In this document: one piece after another, positions 19,621 to 31,220 of the stretch
How the letters are laid out: the number at the start of each line of letters is the position of its first letter
How positions within the stretch are numbered: the stretch's first letter is position 1
Assembly (NCBI RefSeq): GCF_030813595.1
Contig: NZ_JAUSUH010000010.1
Span: 124,001 to 188,000, forward strand
Direction of reading: 5' to 3'
Origin: Ancylobacter vacuolatus
GTDB taxonomy: Bacteria; Pseudomonadota; Alphaproteobacteria; Rhizobiales; Xanthobacteraceae
Length of the DNA stretch: 64,000 nt
The notes under the pieces: generated by a model
Told to the model about the DNA's origin: nothing
Seen by the model: only the letters and a program-made list of their open reading frames with translations
Database searches by the model: none
Made by a program: the position numbers and the translations under genes

Positions 19621-19643
19621 TAGTATATTTAATCTGTATACTA
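19621..19643. promoter_or_regulatory. AT-rich palindrome TAGTATA-N9-TATACTA, candidate operator
   Basis: A perfect 7-bp inverted repeat with a 9-nt spacer, strikingly AT-rich for this genome, ends 14 nt before the SsuA-like start codon. The right arm overlaps a possible -10 hexamer (TATACT). It could bind a dimeric repressor; no candidate regulator is encoded beside it. Confidence 0.5.
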
Positions 19644-19657
19644 TTGGAGAAATCGTG

Positions 19658-20638
19658 ATGTCGCTGTCCTTCTCGCGCCGAACCCTGATCCGTGCCGCCG
19701 GCGGGGCGGCGGCAGCCGCGGCGCTGTTTGCAAATGCCCCGTTGCGCGCCCAATCGCCGGAAACCGTCCGGATCGGCTATCAGCGCTCGTCTACCCTCAC
19801 CGCGCTTTTGAAGAACGATGGCGAACTCGAAAAAGCGCTGGCCCCGCTGGGTGTGAAGGTCAGCTGGCACGAGTTCACCAGCGGCCTGCCACTGCTGGAG
19901 GCCCTTAACCTCGGCAAGATCGACGTCACGGCCGATGTCGCCGACACGGTGCCGGTCTTCGCCCAGGCGGCGGGCGCCAAGCTGGTCTTCTACGCCGAGG
20001 AAGCGCCCTCCCCGTCCGCGCAGGCCATCCTCGTGCCGGATGGCTCGCCGATCGCCAGTATGGGCGAGCTGAAGGGCAAGAAGGTGGCCGTCACCAAGGG
20101 CGCTGGCAGCCATTACCTGCTGCTGGCCGCGCTGGCGAAATCCGGGCTTGCCTTCAAGGATATCGACCCCGCCTATCTGACCCCGGCCGATGGCCGCGCC
20201 GCCTTCGTCGGCGGCAATGTCGATGCCTGGGTCGCCTGGGACCCCTTCCTGGCCACGACCCAGGCGCAGTCCAATGCCCGCATCCTCGCCGATGGCGGGA
20301 ATGGGCTGGCGAGCTACAAGCGCTATTACCTGACGTCGGAAGAGTTTGCCGGCAAGGGTGGCAAGGTGGTCGCCATCCTGTTCGACCAGCTCAAGGCCAA
20401 GGGCGACTGGGTGAAGGCCAACCCGAAGCCGGCAGCCGAGCTGCTCGCCAAGCTGTGGGGCATCGATGCGCCGGCCATCGAGGTGGCCAATGGGCGGCGC
20501 AGCTACAAGGTGGGCGCCGTCACCAAGGGCGGCCTGTCCGAACAGCAGAAGATCGCCGACGCCTTCTTTGCGGAAAAGCTGCTGCCGCGCGACGTCGACG
20601 CGAATGCCGTTGCGATCTGGCAGCCCGCCAGCCAGTAG
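19658..20638 (+). CDS. SsuA-type substrate-binding protein (aliphatic sulfonate/nitrate/taurine family), orphan
   Basis: A 326-residue periplasmic binding protein in the SsuA branch. A Tat-like signal (FSRRTLIRAAGGAAAAAALF) precedes the mature part. Family marks are VRIGYQRSSTLTALLK, FTSGLPLLEALNLGKIDV and VAVTKGAGSHYLLLAAL. GGAGA lies before the ATG at 19658; an upstream in-frame extension would run through the terminator and palindrome. No SsuB, SsuC or SsuD gene is adjacent, so the protein must work with components encoded elsewhere. By family it would deliver sulfonates for sulfur supply, but taurine or nitrate relatives cannot be excluded. Confidence 0.88.
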   Translation: MSLSFSRRTLIRAAGGAAAAAALFANAPLRAQSPETVRIGYQRSSTLTALLKNDGELEKALAPLGVKVSWHEFTSGLPLLEALNLGKIDVTADVADTVPVFAQAAGAKLVFYAEEAPSPSAQAILVPDGSPIASMGELKGKKVAVTKGAGSHYLLLAALAKSGLAFKDIDPAYLTPADGRAAFVGGNVDAWVAWDPFLATTQAQSNARILADGGNGLASYKRYYLTSEEFAGKGGKVVAILFDQLKAKGDWVKANPKPAAELLAKLWGIDAPAIEVANGRRSYKVGAVTKGGLSEQQKIADAFFAEKLLPRDVDANAVAIWQPASQ

Positions 20639-20658
20639 TCTGCCAGACGCAGCGCGCC

Positions 20659-20691
20659 GAAGCCGGCGGCGACGACCTCGCCGCCGGCTTC
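20659..20691. terminator. Bidirectional hairpin between convergent genes
   Basis: Perfect 14-bp arms GAAGCCGGCGGCGA and TCGCCGCCGGCTTC surround the loop CGACC. It lacks a long T run, so termination efficiency is uncertain. It separates the SsuA-like gene from the convergent LssY-like gene. Confidence 0.6.
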
Positions 20692-20693
20692 TG

Positions 20694-21503
20694 TCAGTCG
20701 ACCCCGAGCAGCGAGGCGGCCGCGCTCCAGACGGCGTTCTTCACGCCCACGCCGGGCGGCGAGGCGATGATGGTGGGGGGATCGGGATTTTTCCTGCCAT
20801 CAGCCACGAGCTTGGCGAAGTCGACCTCGCCATCGGTGTAGTAGCGATCGCCGCCGCCATTGCGCCCGAACAGGGTCGGGCCGAGGCCCGTCACCTGATA
20901 GACCGCCCGCACCATGCCGGCGGCCTTGAGGTCGTCGATCAGCAAATCGCGCACCGCATCGACATTGGGGCCGATATGGTGGGTGACGGCGCCGGTATAG
21001 TGGCTGAGGCCGACGCCCCGGTCATAGGTGGCCGAGCCGAGCCAGACCGGCCCGCCATCCTTGCCATTGTCCAGCACCTTCCAGAAGCGCACATGGTCGC
21101 GCTTGTCGGCGCTGCGGCCGATCTCCTTCTCGAAGGCGAGGTCCTCCACCCGCCCATCATAATAGAGCGGGCTCACCGGCGCCTGCGGATCGGGCCGGCG
21201 CAGCAGCACCGAGCCGATGATGGCGAGGCTCGACTTCAGTGTGACCGGGTTGGCCGGCACCCAGCCGGCGGCGTTCATCGCCTGCAGGATGTCGCCCTCA
21301 CTGCCGACCAGACCGACATTGATCGGATCGCCGGGAATGCCCTGCTTGGTCTGCGTCACCATCGGCATGCGCTTGATGCCGGGCTGGTGCTCGTGATGCG
21401 TCCACAGCCGTGGCAGCATCACATAGGCGAGCGCGGCCCAGATGACGAAGGCGACCAGCGCCCATAGCAGCACCCGGCGGGTGTCGTCGTCGATCGCGCT
21501 CAT
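20694..21503 (-). CDS. LssY C-terminal-domain protein, membrane anchored
   Basis: A 269-residue protein with one N-terminal membrane segment (VLLWALVAFVIWAALAYVML) and a C-terminal domain like that of LssY of Legionella, here marked by GDPINVGLVGSEGDILQAM, AGWVPANPVTL and VYQVTGLGPTLFGRNGGG. Function of this domain is not established. The ATG at 21503 lies five bases after the metH stop, so it is probably the last gene of the methionine operon. Nothing in its sequence ties it to methionine synthesis. Confidence 0.8.
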   Translation of the reverse strand: MSAIDDDTRRVLLWALVAFVIWAALAYVMLPRLWTHHEHQPGIKRMPMVTQTKQGIPGDPINVGLVGSEGDILQAMNAAGWVPANPVTLKSSLAIIGSVLLRRPDPQAPVSPLYYDGRVEDLAFEKEIGRSADKRDHVRFWKVLDNGKDGGPVWLGSATYDRGVGLSHYTGAVTHHIGPNVDAVRDLLIDDLKAAGMVRAVYQVTGLGPTLFGRNGGGDRYYTDGEVDFAKLVADGRKNPDPPTIIASPPGVGVKNAVWSAAASLLGVD

Positions 21504-21508
21504 CAGCG

Positions 21509-25252
<3,744 letters not shown>

Positions 25253-25265
25253 GACAGAGCACTTT

Positions 25266-25638
25266 CTACTCCCTCTCCCCATTGGGGAGAGGGTTGGGGT
25301 GAGGGGCGCCTGCGCGCATCGCGTCGACGATGGTCAACAGGACACCGTCCATGTTTGTCAGCACGTCGCTATTCCAGAAACGGATGACCAGCCTAGCCAC
25401 AGGCTTCAATCGTCCGCGTCCTTGCCTCGTCAGTGGTGACCGTATGCTGACCACCGTCGAGTTCGATTACTAGTTTCGCGTCGACGCAGAGGAAATCGAC
25501 GATGTATCTGTCGACCGGCGCCTGCCGGCGAAACTTCAAACCGTCGAGGCGGCGGTCGCGCAAACGCGACCAGAGCCTGTTTTCGACATCGGTCTGATCG
25601 CGCCTCAGGCGCCGCGCCCGCTCGATCCTACCGTCCAT
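25266..25638 (-). pseudogene. Frameshifted DUF559 (endonuclease-like) protein
   Basis: The first 81 codons (25638 to 25393) encode a DUF559 protein: [42 protein letters not shown] and [18 protein letters not shown]. Reading then meets TAG. The missing C-terminus ([20 protein letters not shown]) continues in another frame from about 25391, so a single-base insertion near 25390-25396 broke the gene. DUF559 proteins have a restriction-endonuclease-like fold related to very short patch repair nucleases. It lies between metF and metH, flanked by two CTCTCCCC repeats. Confidence 0.75.
25271..25309. repeat. CTCTCCCC/GGGGAGAG intergenic repeat
   Basis: CCCTCTCCCCATTGGGGAGAGGG followed by TTGGGGTGAGGGG. 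It forms the 3' end of the decayed DUF559 gene, whose last residues read [12 protein letters not shown]. Confidence 0.75.
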
Positions 25639-25640
25639 AT

Positions 25641-25688
25641 CCCCTCACCCGGCGCTGCGTGCCGACCTCTCCCCCACGGGGAGAGGTT
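25641..25688. repeat. CTCTCCCC/GGGGAGAG intergenic repeat
   Basis: CCCTCACCCGGCGCTGCGTGCC followed by the palindrome CCTCTCCCCCACGGGGAGAGG. It ends where the broken small gene to its right would terminate. Confidence 0.7.
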
Positions 25689-25835
25689 AAGTGGCGTCAA
25701 TTGCGCGGGCCTTTCGAAACGTATCTTGACGCTTCTTGGCCTCAGCGATCGCTGCGTCAAGTCTCTGAGCGAGCCCATCAAGGCGAACTTCTGAGGCGTC
25801 AAATCGGCGACGATCTCGTCCTCCGGCTCGCTCAT
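25687..25835 (-). pseudogene. Small probably frameshifted ORF of unknown function
   Basis: An ATG at 25835 with GGAG eight bases upstream begins MSEPEDEIVADLTPQKFALM. That frame then runs without natural character through the repeat and into the start of the DUF559 gene (to 25605). A second frame over the same DNA reads LAQRLDAAIAEAKKRQDTF and stops with TAA at 25687, just before the repeat. I infer one frameshift near 25780 joining the two halves of a roughly 50-residue helical protein. The alternative is that the longer frame is genuine. No family is recognised. Confidence 0.4.
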
Positions 25836-25848
25836 CGACCGTCTCCGT

Positions 25849-25874
25849 GGAATGCCCCTACTATAGGGCATTCC
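25849..25874. promoter_or_regulatory. 9-bp inverted repeat around a TATAGT element
   Basis: GGAATGCCC and GGGCATTCC flank 8 nt that read TATAGTAG on the minus strand, where a -10 hexamer for the small ORF would be expected. The dyad ends 14 nt before that ORF's ATG. It looks like a self-regulatory operator or a hairpin after metF. Confidence 0.45.
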
Positions 25875-25886
25875 GACGCGAAATTC

Positions 25887-26813
25887 TCATGCCGCCGCCG
25901 CCCCGCTGCCCTGCCCCGCCTCCTGCGGCGGGCGGATGCCGAGCAGGTGGCAGATGGCGTAGACGAGGTCGGCGCGGTTGAGCGTGTAGAAGTGGAACTC
26001 GGTCACGCCGCGGTCCACCAGGTCGAACACCTGCTCGGCCGCCACCGCGGCGGCGATCAGTTTGCGGGTCTCGGGGTCGTTGTCCAACCCTTCGAAGCGG
26101 GCGGCCAGCCAGTCCGGCATGTAGGTGCCGGTTTTTTCCGAGAAGTTCTTGGCTTGCTTGAAGTTCGAGACCGGGAGGATGCCCGGCACGATCGGCACGT
26201 CGATGCCGCGCGCCCGCGCCTTGTCGAGAAAGGCGAAATACAGGTCGTTGTCGAAGAAGCACTGGGTGATGGCGCGCGTCGCCCCGGCATCCACCTTGGC
26301 GGCGAGGATGTCGAGATCGGTGTCGAAGCTCGGGCTTTCCGGGTGCTTCTCGGGATAGGCCGAGACCGACACCTCGAAATTGGCGCTGCGACGGATGCCG
26401 GCGACCAGATCGGCCGTGGTGCGGTAGCCCTCGCCATGCGGCTCATAGGTCTGGCCGACGCCGCCCGGCGGATCCCCCCGCAACGCGACGATGTGGCGGA
26501 CCCCGGCGTCCCAATAGCCGCGCACCACCTCGTCGACCTCGCCTTTGGTGGCGGAGACGCAGGTGAGATGCGCCGCCGGCGCCAGCCGGGTTTCCTTGAC
26601 GATGCGTTCCACCGTGGTGTGGGTGCGCTCGCGGGTGGAGCCGCCGGCGCCATAGGTCACCGAGACGAATTTCGGTGCCAGCGGGGCGAGACGGGTGATG
26701 GAGTTCCACAGCGTGGCCTCCATTTCAGGCGTCTTCGGCGGAAAGAACTCGAACGAGACCGAAATGGGCCGCCCGCCGGCGCGGCGGCTGCGGCGCTCGA
26801 CATCCGACGACAT
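25887..26813 (-). CDS. metF: Methylenetetrahydrofolate reductase MetF
   Basis: A 308-residue FAD-dependent TIM-barrel enzyme that makes 5-methyltetrahydrofolate, the methyl donor for MetH. Recognisable blocks are SFEFFPPKTPEME with the catalytic Glu, SVTYGAGGSTRERT, ALRGDPP and ITQCFFDNDLYFAF. Its ATG overlaps the sahR stop codon (ATGA), so the two genes are translationally coupled. MetF supplies MetH, which lies about 0.6 kb downstream on the same strand. Confidence 0.96.
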   Translation of the reverse strand: MSSDVERRSRRAGGRPISVSFEFFPPKTPEMEATLWNSITRLAPLAPKFVSVTYGAGGSTRERTHTTVERIVKETRLAPAAHLTCVSATKGEVDEVVRGYWDAGVRHIVALRGDPPGGVGQTYEPHGEGYRTTADLVAGIRRSANFEVSVSAYPEKHPESPSFDTDLDILAAKVDAGATRAITQCFFDNDLYFAFLDKARARGIDVPIVPGILPVSNFKQAKNFSEKTGTYMPDWLAARFEGLDNDPETRKLIAAAVAAEQVFDLVDRGVTEFHFYTLNRADLVYAICHLLGIRPPQEAGQGSGAAAA

Positions 26814-27826
26814 CAGGCGACCTCCTGCTTTTGTGGGGCATCGGCCAGCACGACACGCGGGTCGCGGGCCAGCCAGAGCGAAACGGTGAGCCGGCCCTCC
26901 CCGGACCTTCCAGGGTCCTTGGGGGCGAGCAGGCGATGGGACTGTGGCACCAGGCCGGCCTGGGCGAGCCAGCTCTCCATGACATCGGACGCGAAGCCGA
27001 GCCGGCGATGGGCGTGCTGCTCGCGCAGGAATTCGAGATCATGCGGATCGAAATCGACCACCAGCAGCCGTCCGCCGGGGCGCAGCACCCGCGCCGCTTC
27101 CTTGATGGCGCGCGGCGCATCTTCGAGGAAGTGCAGCACCTGGTGCACGATCACCACGTCGAACGCATCGCGGGGCAGAGCGAGATTGTAGATGTCGCCC
27201 TGCCGCACCGTGGCATTGCGCACCCCGGCGCGGTCGAGATTGGCCCGCGCCACCGCCAGCATTTCGGCGGAAAGATCGATGCCGACACCGCGCTCCATCT
27301 CGCCGGCAAACAGCTCCAGAATGCGCCCGGTACCGGTGCCGAGATCGAGCAGGCTGCCGATGCGCCCGCCGGACAGGGCGGCATGGATCGCCGCCTCCAC
27401 CTGTTCCTCGGGGGCATGCAGGCGCCGAATGGCGTCCCATTCATGGGCATGGGCGCGAAAATAGGCCTGGGCATGGTCGGCACGGGCGGCACGCACCGCC
27501 TCCAGCCGCTCGCGGTCGCGCAAAAGGACGGTGTCGTCGGGCGCCATCAGCGCCAGCAGAGCGCCGGTCAGCGCCGCGCCGGGGGTATCGACAGCGCGGC
27601 GATAGAACACCCAGCTGGCCTCGCGGAATCGCTCGACCAGCCCCGCCTCCGCCAGCAGCTTGAGATGGCGCGAGATTCGCGGCTGCGACTGGCCCAGAAT
27701 CTCGGTAAGCTCGGACACGGTCAGCTCGCCCTCACCGATCAGCGCCAGCAGGCGCAGGCGCGTGTCCTCGCCGGCCGCCTTGAGGCCGTCGAGAAGCAGC
27801 GGAAAGCTGAGCGGGGAAAGGGTCAC
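26813..27826 (-). CDS. sahR: SahR-type regulator: ArsR HTH domain fused to a SAM-methyltransferase fold
   Basis: A 337-residue protein. Residues 1-100 form an ArsR-type winged helix (LTVSELTEILGQSQPRISRH with the recognition helix). Residues about 140-300 form a class I methyltransferase fold (LLDLGTGTGRILELF, GIDLSAEMLAVAR, VLRPGGRLLVVDF). This architecture, ahead of metF, is that of SahR, the repressor of SAM-cycle genes that releases DNA when it binds S-adenosylhomocysteine. The start is GTG with GGAGG upstream. A palindromic AT-rich site lies 16 nt before it, so it probably represses itself together with metF and perhaps metH. Whether the domain still methylates anything cannot be told. 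Confidence 0.85.
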   Translation of the reverse strand: MTLSPLSFPLLLDGLKAAGEDTRLRLLALIGEGELTVSELTEILGQSQPRISRHLKLLAEAGLVERFREASWVFYRRAVDTPGAALTGALLALMAPDDTVLLRDRERLEAVRAARADHAQAYFRAHAHEWDAIRRLHAPEEQVEAAIHAALSGGRIGSLLDLGTGTGRILELFAGEMERGVGIDLSAEMLAVARANLDRAGVRNATVRQGDIYNLALPRDAFDVVIVHQVLHFLEDAPRAIKEAARVLRPGGRLLVVDFDPHDLEFLREQHAHRRLGFASDVMESWLAQAGLVPQSHRLLAPKDPGRSGEGRLTVSLWLARDPRVVLADAPQKQEVA

Positions 27827-27841
27827 GCGACCTCCGAGAGA

Positions 27842-27863
27842 GATATAAAGATATGTTTATGTC
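27842..27863. promoter_or_regulatory. Candidate SahR operator
   Basis: GATATAAAGAT and ATGTTTATGTC form an imperfect 22-bp palindrome (9 of 11 pairs match) in the promoter region of sahR. AT-rich dyads of this kind are what would be expected for ArsR-family SahR. It also lies 36 nt ahead of the divergent trmO gene and may affect both. Confidence 0.6.
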
Positions 27864-27898
27864 TTATTTACCCGTGATGCAAGAGGTTGCCGCAGTCC

Positions 27899-28489
27899 AT
27901 GCGCGAGGTTGATGGGGACGGCGTCCACGCGCTCGCTGCGGGTGAAGGTGGCGAGGACGCTGCGGCCGGTGATTTCGGCATCCGCCCGGGCGAGGTCACG
28001 GTGGACCTGCCGGATGTGCCCGATGCCGGGCTCTACTTCATCGGCCGCATCCGCACCCCCTGGAGCCGGCGGGCCGACTGCCCGAAGAACGCCCATGAGG
28101 CCCATGCGGCGCGGGCGGTCTGCACGGTGGAGATCGACCCTGCCTTCCGGCCGGCGCTGGCGGGGCTGGAGGGCACCACCCATCTGTGGCTGCTCTATTT
28201 CATGGACAAGGCGCCGCGAAACCTCGTGGTGCAGACACCTCGCCGCTACGGCACGGGGCGCGGCACCTTCGCGCTGCGCAGCCCGGCGCGGCCCAACCCC
28301 ATCGCCATGAGCGCGGTGCGGCTGCTTGGTATCGAGGACGGACGGCTGACGGTGATCGGCGCGGACTGCCTCGACGGCACACCGCTTCTCGATATCAAGC
28401 CCTATTTCCCCTCCACCGACTGCCACCCCGATGCCATTGTCGGCTGGCACCGCGACCGGGGGGACGAGGCACCGCCGCCCCAAGGCTGA
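27899..28489 (+). CDS. trmO: tRNA (N6-threonylcarbamoyladenosine-37-N6)-methyltransferase TrmO (TsaA/UPF0066)
   Basis: A 196-residue protein of the TsaA/TrmO family, which uses SAM to methylate the t6A37 base of threonine tRNA. Family motifs are FIGRIRTPW near residue 50, THLWLLYFMDKAPR, the SPARPNPIAMS block and GTPLLDIKPYFP. The start is not certain: ATG at 27899 is used, but the N-terminal 35 residues are not conserved and a later start is possible. It diverges from sahR; a SAM-cycle gene neighbour is sensible but may be chance. Confidence 0.85.
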   Translation: MREVDGDGVHALAAGEGGEDAAAGDFGIRPGEVTVDLPDVPDAGLYFIGRIRTPWSRRADCPKNAHEAHAARAVCTVEIDPAFRPALAGLEGTTHLWLLYFMDKAPRNLVVQTPRRYGTGRGTFALRSPARPNPIAMSAVRLLGIEDGRLTVIGADCLDGTPLLDIKPYFPSTDCHPDAIVGWHRDRGDEAPPPQG

Positions 28490-28650
28490 GGTGTGGCCCG
28501 GCTGCATCAGCTCCGCGCCACGCGCATGGCAGCCCGGAACCCTCCATTTCGTGAGGGCTTATGGTCTTGAACCTGCCTTGATCCTGCGTCATTCCCCTCG
28601 GCAGCAGCAGTGGCGCAGTCCCGCGCCTTCCCGATTCGTTTTAAGGCTTG

Positions 28651-29763
28651 ATGATGCTCGTTCGCCTCGGTTTCGTTCCCGCTGTCGCCTTCTCGGTACT
28701 GGCATCGGTCGGCACCGCCGCAGCCCAGTATTATCCCGTCGAAGGCCAGGACCCTGCCGCTCAGGGCGGTTCGGCCTATGACGCGGCGGGAAGCCGCGCG
28801 GTCGAGGATGTCGAGGTTCCGGCGGCCTATGATCCCTATGGCGCGCCCGCCAATGGCGCACCGGCCCAGACCTACCAGCAGCCGCAGGCGGCCCATGGCA
28901 CCCCGCCCGGCGTGCGCGATCCCTATGCTCCGCCGGCCCCCGGCGTCGCGCCGGTCGCCAATGCCCCCTATGCCGACCCCTCGCGCCAGCCCACCGGCTA
29001 CCCGCCGGGCGCCTATTCCGGCCAGCAGCCGGCCGGCATGGCCTCGCCCTATGGCCAGAACGCCGCCGCGCCAGCCCAGCCCAGCTCTGCCCAGCCGACT
29101 TACGGCCAGCCCGCCGCCTATGGCCAGCCGCCGGCCCCCGTGCAGGGCAGCGGCGCCAACACCTATGGCGCCAACGGCTCCAGCGTCGCGATGCTGCCGC
29201 CGGAGGACCAACCGGAGGAAGGCCCGCCCAAGGAGCTTCCCGCCCATCTCAAGCACCAGGTGGTCGACTATGTGACGAAGGAGGCCCCAGGCACCATCGT
29301 CATCGATACGCCGAACACCTACCTGTATTACGTGCTGCCCGGCGGCAAGGCCGAGCGTTATGGCATCGGCGTCGGCCGCGAAGGCTTCACCTGGGCCGGC
29401 GCGGAAAAGATCAGCCGCAAGGCGGAATGGCCGGATTGGCGCCCGCCGGCGGAAATGATCGAGCGCCAGCCCTATCTGCCGCGCTTCATGGCGGGCGGCC
29501 CGGGCAACCCGATGGGCGCGCGCGCGCTCTATCTCGGCGGCACGATCTATCGCATCCACGGCACCAACCAGCCCTCCACCATCGGCCAGTTCATGTCGTC
29601 GGGCTGCATCCGCATGCTGAACGAGGATGTGGAAGCGCTGTTCGACAAGGTGAAGGTCGGCACCAAGGTCGTGGTGCTGCCGGGCAACCCGCCGGCCACC
29701 GCCGCCAACGGCATGCCGGCCACCGCCACCGCGCCGGCCGATACCGGCTTCGCCGTCCGCTGA
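28651..29763 (+). CDS. L,D-transpeptidase with Pro/Ala/Tyr-rich linker
   Basis: A 370-residue exported protein. A signal peptide (LVRLGFVPAVAFSVLASVG to AAAQ) precedes roughly 165 residues of low-complexity Pro/Ala/Gly/Tyr/Gln sequence, then a YkuD domain (about 205-350). Catalytic elements are RIHGTNQPS and SSGCIRM with the nucleophile at Cys319. Such a linker may span the peptidoglycan from a membrane or outer-envelope attachment. It is paralogous in domain to the enzyme at 2646 but with different architecture. The ATG at 28651 follows TAAGG; a TTG three bases earlier and another ATG next to it are alternatives. A terminator follows. Confidence 0.9.
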   Translation: MMLVRLGFVPAVAFSVLASVGTAAAQYYPVEGQDPAAQGGSAYDAAGSRAVEDVEVPAAYDPYGAPANGAPAQTYQQPQAAHGTPPGVRDPYAPPAPGVAPVANAPYADPSRQPTGYPPGAYSGQQPAGMASPYGQNAAAPAQPSSAQPTYGQPAAYGQPPAPVQGSGANTYGANGSSVAMLPPEDQPEEGPPKELPAHLKHQVVDYVTKEAPGTIVIDTPNTYLYYVLPGGKAERYGIGVGREGFTWAGAEKISRKAEWPDWRPPAEMIERQPYLPRFMAGGPGNPMGARALYLGGTIYRIHGTNQPSTIGQFMSSGCIRMLNEDVEALFDKVKVGTKVVVLPGNPPATAANGMPATATAPADTGFAVR

Positions 29764-29798
29764 GCGGGCGCGCCGGCCATGGCCGGCTTGAGACAGAG

Positions 29799-29831
29799 AA
29801 AAGGCCGGATCGCCCCGCGATCCGGCCTTTT
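29799..29831. terminator. Bidirectional Rho-independent terminator
   Basis: AAAAGGCCGGATCG, loop of five bases, then CGATCCGGCC and TTTT. It serves the L,D-transpeptidase on the plus strand and the MOSC gene on the minus strand. Confidence 0.9.
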
Positions 29832-29835
29832 GCGT

Positions 29836-30468
29836 TCAGCCGGTCCACACGCGCTGCGCCGGCACGCGGACGCTTATCGGCGTGCCGGGCTTGAGCGTGC
29901 CGGCCCGCTCGACCCAGGCGACCAGCCCGCGTAGCCCTTTCGCCACCTTGGCAAAGCCGAGCTCGGCGCCTTCCTGTCCCGTCTGCGCGGCAATCGCCGC
30001 CCCGGCATGGCGGCAGGGCGCGTTCTCCCCCTCGACCACCAGCGCCGCCCCGCCTTCGAAATGCAGCCTTGTGCCCGGCGGCAGGTCGGTGAGTCGCGGC
30101 ACGCCTTCGATCAGCAGATTGGCGCCGATCCATTCCGGCGCGATCTGCGTCAGGCCGAGACGCCGGGCGATCTCGGCCAGCTCGTCCGGCGCGACCAGCG
30201 AGACCTGCCGCGTGTTGCGCAGCCGCGTGCCGCGCGGGTACCACGGCACGCGCGAATCTGCGGCCCGGGAGTGCCCGGCATGGCGATCGCCGACGATGCC
30301 TTCCAGCGTGACGACCAGCTGTTCCACTTCGCGTGTGGCAAAGCCCGGCCCGTCGGCGAGAAGCGCCCGCGCCAGGTGCCCGGTCAGGCGACGGCCCGGC
30401 ACTGCCGCCGGTGCGCCGAACAGGTCGAGCGGGGGGTGATCGGCGGGAGTGCGGGGCGTGCGCGTCAT
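29836..30468 (-). CDS. MOSC-domain protein
   Basis: A 210-residue protein with a MOSC (molybdenum cofactor sulfurase C-terminal) domain. The conserved Cys lies in EGENAPCRHAG near residue 152, with upstream GDRHAGHSR and PEWIGANLLIEG. MOSC proteins bind the molybdenum cofactor or transfer sulfur to it; some reduce N-hydroxylated compounds. No partner is encoded near. Starts at an ATG and ends at the shared terminator. Confidence 0.85.
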   Translation of the reverse strand: MTRTPRTPADHPPLDLFGAPAAVPGRRLTGHLARALLADGPGFATREVEQLVVTLEGIVGDRHAGHSRAADSRVPWYPRGTRLRNTRQVSLVAPDELAEIARRLGLTQIAPEWIGANLLIEGVPRLTDLPPGTRLHFEGGAALVVEGENAPCRHAGAAIAAQTGQEGAELGFAKVAKGLRGLVAWVERAGTLKPGTPISVRVPAQRVWTG

Positions 30469-30565
30469 CGCGGGGCCCGGTCAGGGTTCGACATCTGGCT
30501 ATTCCATGACTACAGCTCGGCAGCGCCTGTCTATACGATAGGGCGCTCGTTCAGGACGAGTCGCT

Positions 30566-30590
30566 GGAACTCCGGAGGCGGGACGTCGTT
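30566..30590 (+). promoter_or_regulatory. EcfG promoter upstream of hdeD
   Basis: GGAAC (30566-30570) and CGTT (30587-30590) separated by exactly 16 nt, on the coding strand 42 nt ahead of the preferred hdeD start. Confidence 0.75.
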
Positions 30591-30632
30591 ACCGCGCTGC
30601 CGGCGTAGCGAGCAAGAATGAGGATCGACCAC

Positions 30633-31211
30633 ATGGCTTCGCAAACGGGTTCCCTCTCTCCGACGCCGGGCGGCATGGTCGCCGGGCATCTTTCCGAGCT
30701 GCGCGCCAAATGGGGGTGGTTCGTCGCCCTCGGCCTGCTGATGGTCATGGCTGGTGCCATCGCGCTCGGCAATCTCGTGCTGAGCACCGTGGTGTCGGTG
30801 CTCTATATCGGCGTGATGATGGCCATTTCCGGCGGCGCCCAGGTCATCCATGCCTTCCAGGTCAAGACCTGGGGCGCCTTCGCCTTCTGGCTGCTCGACG
30901 GCCTGCTGTTTCTCGCCGCCGGCCTCGTCTGCATCTTCGTGCCGATGGTGGCGGCCGAGTTCCTCACCCTGTTCCTCGGCGTCTCGCTGATCATCGGCGG
31001 CGTGTTCCGCCTGGTCGCCGCCTTCCAGCTGCGCCCGGCCGATGGCTGGGGCTGGATCGCCTTCTCCGCCGCCATCGCCGTCCTGCTCGGCATCGAGATC
31101 ATCGCCGGCTGGCCGGTCAGCGGGCTGTGGGTGCTCGGCCTGCTGCTCGGCATCGACCTGGTGTTCAACGGCATCGCCGTGCTGTTCCTCGGCTTCGGCC
31201 TGAAGAAATAG
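30633..31211 (+). CDS. hdeD: HdeD-family acid-resistance membrane protein
   Basis: A 192-residue inner-membrane protein with six hydrophobic segments arranged as three hairpins, the HdeD/DUF308 pattern (GWFVALGLLMVMAGAIALGN, LLFLAAGLVCIFV, LGLLLGIDLVFNGIAVLF). HdeD of E. coli is part of acid resistance; its mechanism is not known. The ATG at 30633 has AGGA at eight bases; an in-frame ATG at 30618 is an alternative. An exact EcfG-type promoter lies upstream, which fits a stress role. The opgC-like gene begins 9 nt after the stop. Confidence 0.87.
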   Translation: MASQTGSLSPTPGGMVAGHLSELRAKWGWFVALGLLMVMAGAIALGNLVLSTVVSVLYIGVMMAISGGAQVIHAFQVKTWGAFAFWLLDGLLFLAAGLVCIFVPMVAAEFLTLFLGVSLIIGGVFRLVAAFQLRPADGWGWIAFSAAIAVLLGIEIIAGWPVSGLWVLGLLLGIDLVFNGIAVLFLGFGLKK

Positions 31212-31220
31212 CCCCTGACG

